Assembly (NCBI GenBank): GCA_007122945.1
Contig: SKSP01000092.1
Coordinates: forward strand, 1-7,342
Length of the DNA stretch: 7,342 nucleotides
Direction of reading: 5' to 3'
DNA from: Ilumatobacteraceae bacterium
GTDB lineage: Bacteria > Actinomycetota > Acidimicrobiia > Acidimicrobiales > Ilumatobacteraceae
Positions 5,875-7,342 of the stretch are shown here, piece after piece. The position numbers were made by a program, and so were the translations under genes. Positions within the stretch are counted from its first letter, which is position 1. Each line of letters starts with the position of its first letter. Below the pieces are notes generated by a model. The model did no database searches. It was not told where the DNA came from and was given only the letters and a program-made list of their open reading frames with translations.

Positions 5875-6717
5875 GTGCAGCGCGACCAGGCCCTCGAGTT
5901 GTTGAAGGCCGCCGGCATGTCGGGCTACGAGGCCAAGGCCTACGTCGCCCTGCTCGTGGCCGGTGAGCCGCTCAACGGGTACGAGGTCGCCAAGGCGTCC
6001 GGGGTGCCGCGCAGCACCGTCTACGAGACGCTCGCCAAGCTGGTCGGCCGCGGCGCGGCGTTCGAGGTCAACCACCCGGGCAACGGCACCGCGTACGTCG
6101 CCCTCCCGTCCGAGGCGCTCGTCGGTCGGCTCCGGCGCGACCTGTCGAGCACGATCGACGGTCTCGCCGCGGTGCTCCCCGGTCTCGCCGCCGCCCGCGA
6201 CGCCCACCTCGTGCAGCACGTCCATGGCCTCGACGGCGTCCTCGAGCGGGCGATCGACGTGATCGACGGGGCGGCGAGCGTCGTGTTCGCCTCGATCTGG
6301 CCCGACGAGATCGAGCACCTCCGCCCGGCGCTCGAGCGGGCCGTCGATCGCGACGTCGACGTCTCGCTCGTCACGTTCGGGGCGCTCGACCAGCCGATCG
6401 GCCGGACCTACGAGCACCACTACTCCCAACCCGACGTCGTCCTGGAGCGCCTCGGCTGTCGGATCTTCACGGTGGTGGCCGACCGCGACGCCGCCCTGAT
6501 CGGCGGCATCGACGAGACCGCGGCGTGGGGCATGTGGAGCGACGACCCGGCGGTCGCCCTCGTCGCCGCCGAGTACGTGCGCCACGACATCGCCCTGCAG
6601 CTGATCGGCCACCGCATGCGCGACGCCGGCCTCGAGGACTTCTGGCGCACCGACCCGGAGCTCGAACGGCTCCGGGCGGCGGCCGCGGTGGCCGAGTCGC
6701 TCCGCGACCCGGGTTGA
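5875..6717 (+). CDS. TrmB-family transcriptional regulator
   Basis: This 280-residue DNA-binding protein has an N-terminal TrmB-type winged helix (about residues 4-75): LELLKAAGMSGYEAKAYVALLVAGEPLNGYEVAKASGV, then the recognition helix region PRSTVYETLAKLVGRG (45-60) and a wing ending in AYVALP. A linking helix (RRDLSSTIDGLAAVLPGL) leads to a C-terminal sensor domain resembling the TrmB effector/PLD-like region, with SIWPDEIEHLRPALERAVDRDVDVSLVTFG and AALIGGIDETAAWGMWSDDPAVALVAAEYVRHDIALQLIG. GTG 5875 is the only usable start, because a stop lies in frame at 5827 with no start codon between. There is no Shine-Dalgarno sequence, so translation is probably leaderless. TrmB proteins often control sugar-uptake operons and bind the transported compound. 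Its divergent position makes the importer-hydroxylase operon the likely target, plus its own gene. The ligand and whether it represses or activates are unknown. Confidence 0.9.
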   Translation: MQRDQALELLKAAGMSGYEAKAYVALLVAGEPLNGYEVAKASGVPRSTVYETLAKLVGRGAAFEVNHPGNGTAYVALPSEALVGRLRRDLSSTIDGLAAVLPGLAAARDAHLVQHVHGLDGVLERAIDVIDGAASVVFASIWPDEIEHLRPALERAVDRDVDVSLVTFGALDQPIGRTYEHHYSQPDVVLERLGCRIFTVVADRDAALIGGIDETAAWGMWSDDPAVALVAAEYVRHDIALQLIGHRMRDAGLEDFWRTDPELERLRAAAAVAESLRDPG

Positions 6718-6732
6718 GCCGGCGCCGCCCGG

Positions 6733-7342
6733 TCAGCTCCCGCCACAGCCGACGGTGTCGATCAGCACCTCGGCCCAGTCGACCAGCTCGTCGACGGTGC
6801 CCCACACGGCGTCGATCAGCCACACGTGGTCGTCGCAGATCCAGCCGACGGAACCGACGGCATAGGCGTCGGGGGCGCCGGTCGTCACGTAGACGTCCAC
6901 GCCCCCGATGTCGACGACCACCTGCTCGCCCTCGAACATCTGGAGGTCGGGCCCGAACCAGTCCTCGGCCGGCGCGACCATCGCGATGAGGTAGAGCCCG
7001 AGTGGCGTGACGAACTGGATCTGGGCGAGGTCCGAGCCGACCGAGGCCGGCTCGCCGGGAGACACGTTCCGGGCCCCGGCCCGCTCGAGCACGTCGACCG
7101 CGTACCGCTCGGTGTCGATGGTGACCGGGATGTCCTCCCACCGGGGCAGCGCCTGCCACGCCTTGGCGGTGTGGGCCCAGCTGTAGTCGTCGGTGGCGAC
7201 CACGACGGTCTCGCTCCCCGAGAGGGTGCCGGCCCAGACGAACTGGTTCACGAGCCACTCGCCCCTGGGCTGTTCGAACAGCAGTTCGACGATCTGGTCG
7301 GGGGCGTAGGGCGTGGCCGGGCCGTCGGTCGCCTGCACGACG
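6733..7342 (-). CDS. Unrecognised protein, 5' end outside window
   Basis: The visible part is ~203 residues ending VGCGGS and continues past the window edge. A GTG at 7338 is in frame, but the frame stays open upstream of it, so the real start is probably outside. Composition is balanced and rich in Asp, Glu, Val and Trp, with G/C at third codon positions, which supports a real gene. Visible segments include GEWLVNQFVWAGTLSGSETVVVATDDYSW, PLGLYLIAMVAPAEDWFGPDLQMFEGEQVVVDIGGVDVYVTTG and GWICDDHVWLIDAVWGTVDELVDWAEVLIDTVG. The alternating beta-like pattern and a final amphipathic helix suggest a small globular domain, perhaps the tail of an exported protein, but no signal peptide is visible in this part. 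I do not recognise a family. It converges on the TrmB-like gene with a 15-bp gap and is probably unrelated to the operon. Confidence 0.75.
   Translation of the reverse strand, partial: VVQATDGPATPYAPDQIVELLFEQPRGEWLVNQFVWAGTLSGSETVVVATDDYSWAHTAKAWQALPRWEDIPVTIDTERYAVDVLERAGARNVSPGEPASVGSDLAQIQFVTPLGLYLIAMVAPAEDWFGPDLQMFEGEQVVVDIGGVDVYVTTGAPDAYAVGSVGWICDDHVWLIDAVWGTVDELVDWAEVLIDTVGCGGS

Noticed and set aside
5818..6612. A 264-codon minus-strand frame opposite the TrmB-like gene
   Set aside because: It is the antisense shadow of a gene with a clear winged-helix and sensor domain; no family features of its own.
6709..6732. Possible shared terminator between the convergent genes (CCGGG at 6709-6713 and CCCGG at 6728-6732)
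   Set aside because: The stem is only 5 bp with a long loop and there is no T-run on either strand.

Overview
This looks like chromosomal DNA of a high-GC Gram-positive bacterium (actinobacterium; an Acidimicrobiia-like organism is a guess from style only). The basis is a base composition of roughly 70% GC by eye, strong G/C at third codon positions, a lipoprotein with an acidic Pro/Glu linker, and a GTG-started regulator with no visible Shine-Dalgarno site. I see no RNA genes, mobile elements or CRISPR arrays.

Layout, in order of transcription. A minus-strand operon starts at 5731 and runs leftward off the window. It encodes a solute-binding lipoprotein (5731-4433), a double-domain RbsA/MglA-type ABC ATPase (4407-2593), an RbsC-type permease (2596-1352, overlapping the ATPase by GTGA), and the first ~431 residues of a xanthine dehydrogenase/CO dehydrogenase family molybdenum hydroxylase large subunit (1294 to beyond position 1). 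The last protein carries AYRGAGR, the motif of form II CoxL-like enzymes, and not the Cu-binding AYRCSFR of true CO dehydrogenase. Divergent from the operon, across a 143-bp promoter region (5732-5874), is a TrmB-family transcription regulator (5875-6717, plus strand). Convergent with the regulator, 15 bp away, is the 3' part of an unrecognised protein (6733 to beyond 7342, minus strand).

Working model (inference). The importer brings in a small organic molecule and the molybdenum hydroxylase oxidises it. The TrmB-like regulator senses the compound or a product and controls the operon through the shared divergent promoter region. That region holds a perfect 12-bp inverted pair, with one copy just upstream of each gene, and two further dyads over the candidate promoter elements. 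The small Fe-S and medium FAD subunits that normally accompany the large subunit are not in the window and should lie downstream, to the left of position 1. The substrate cannot be told from this sequence.
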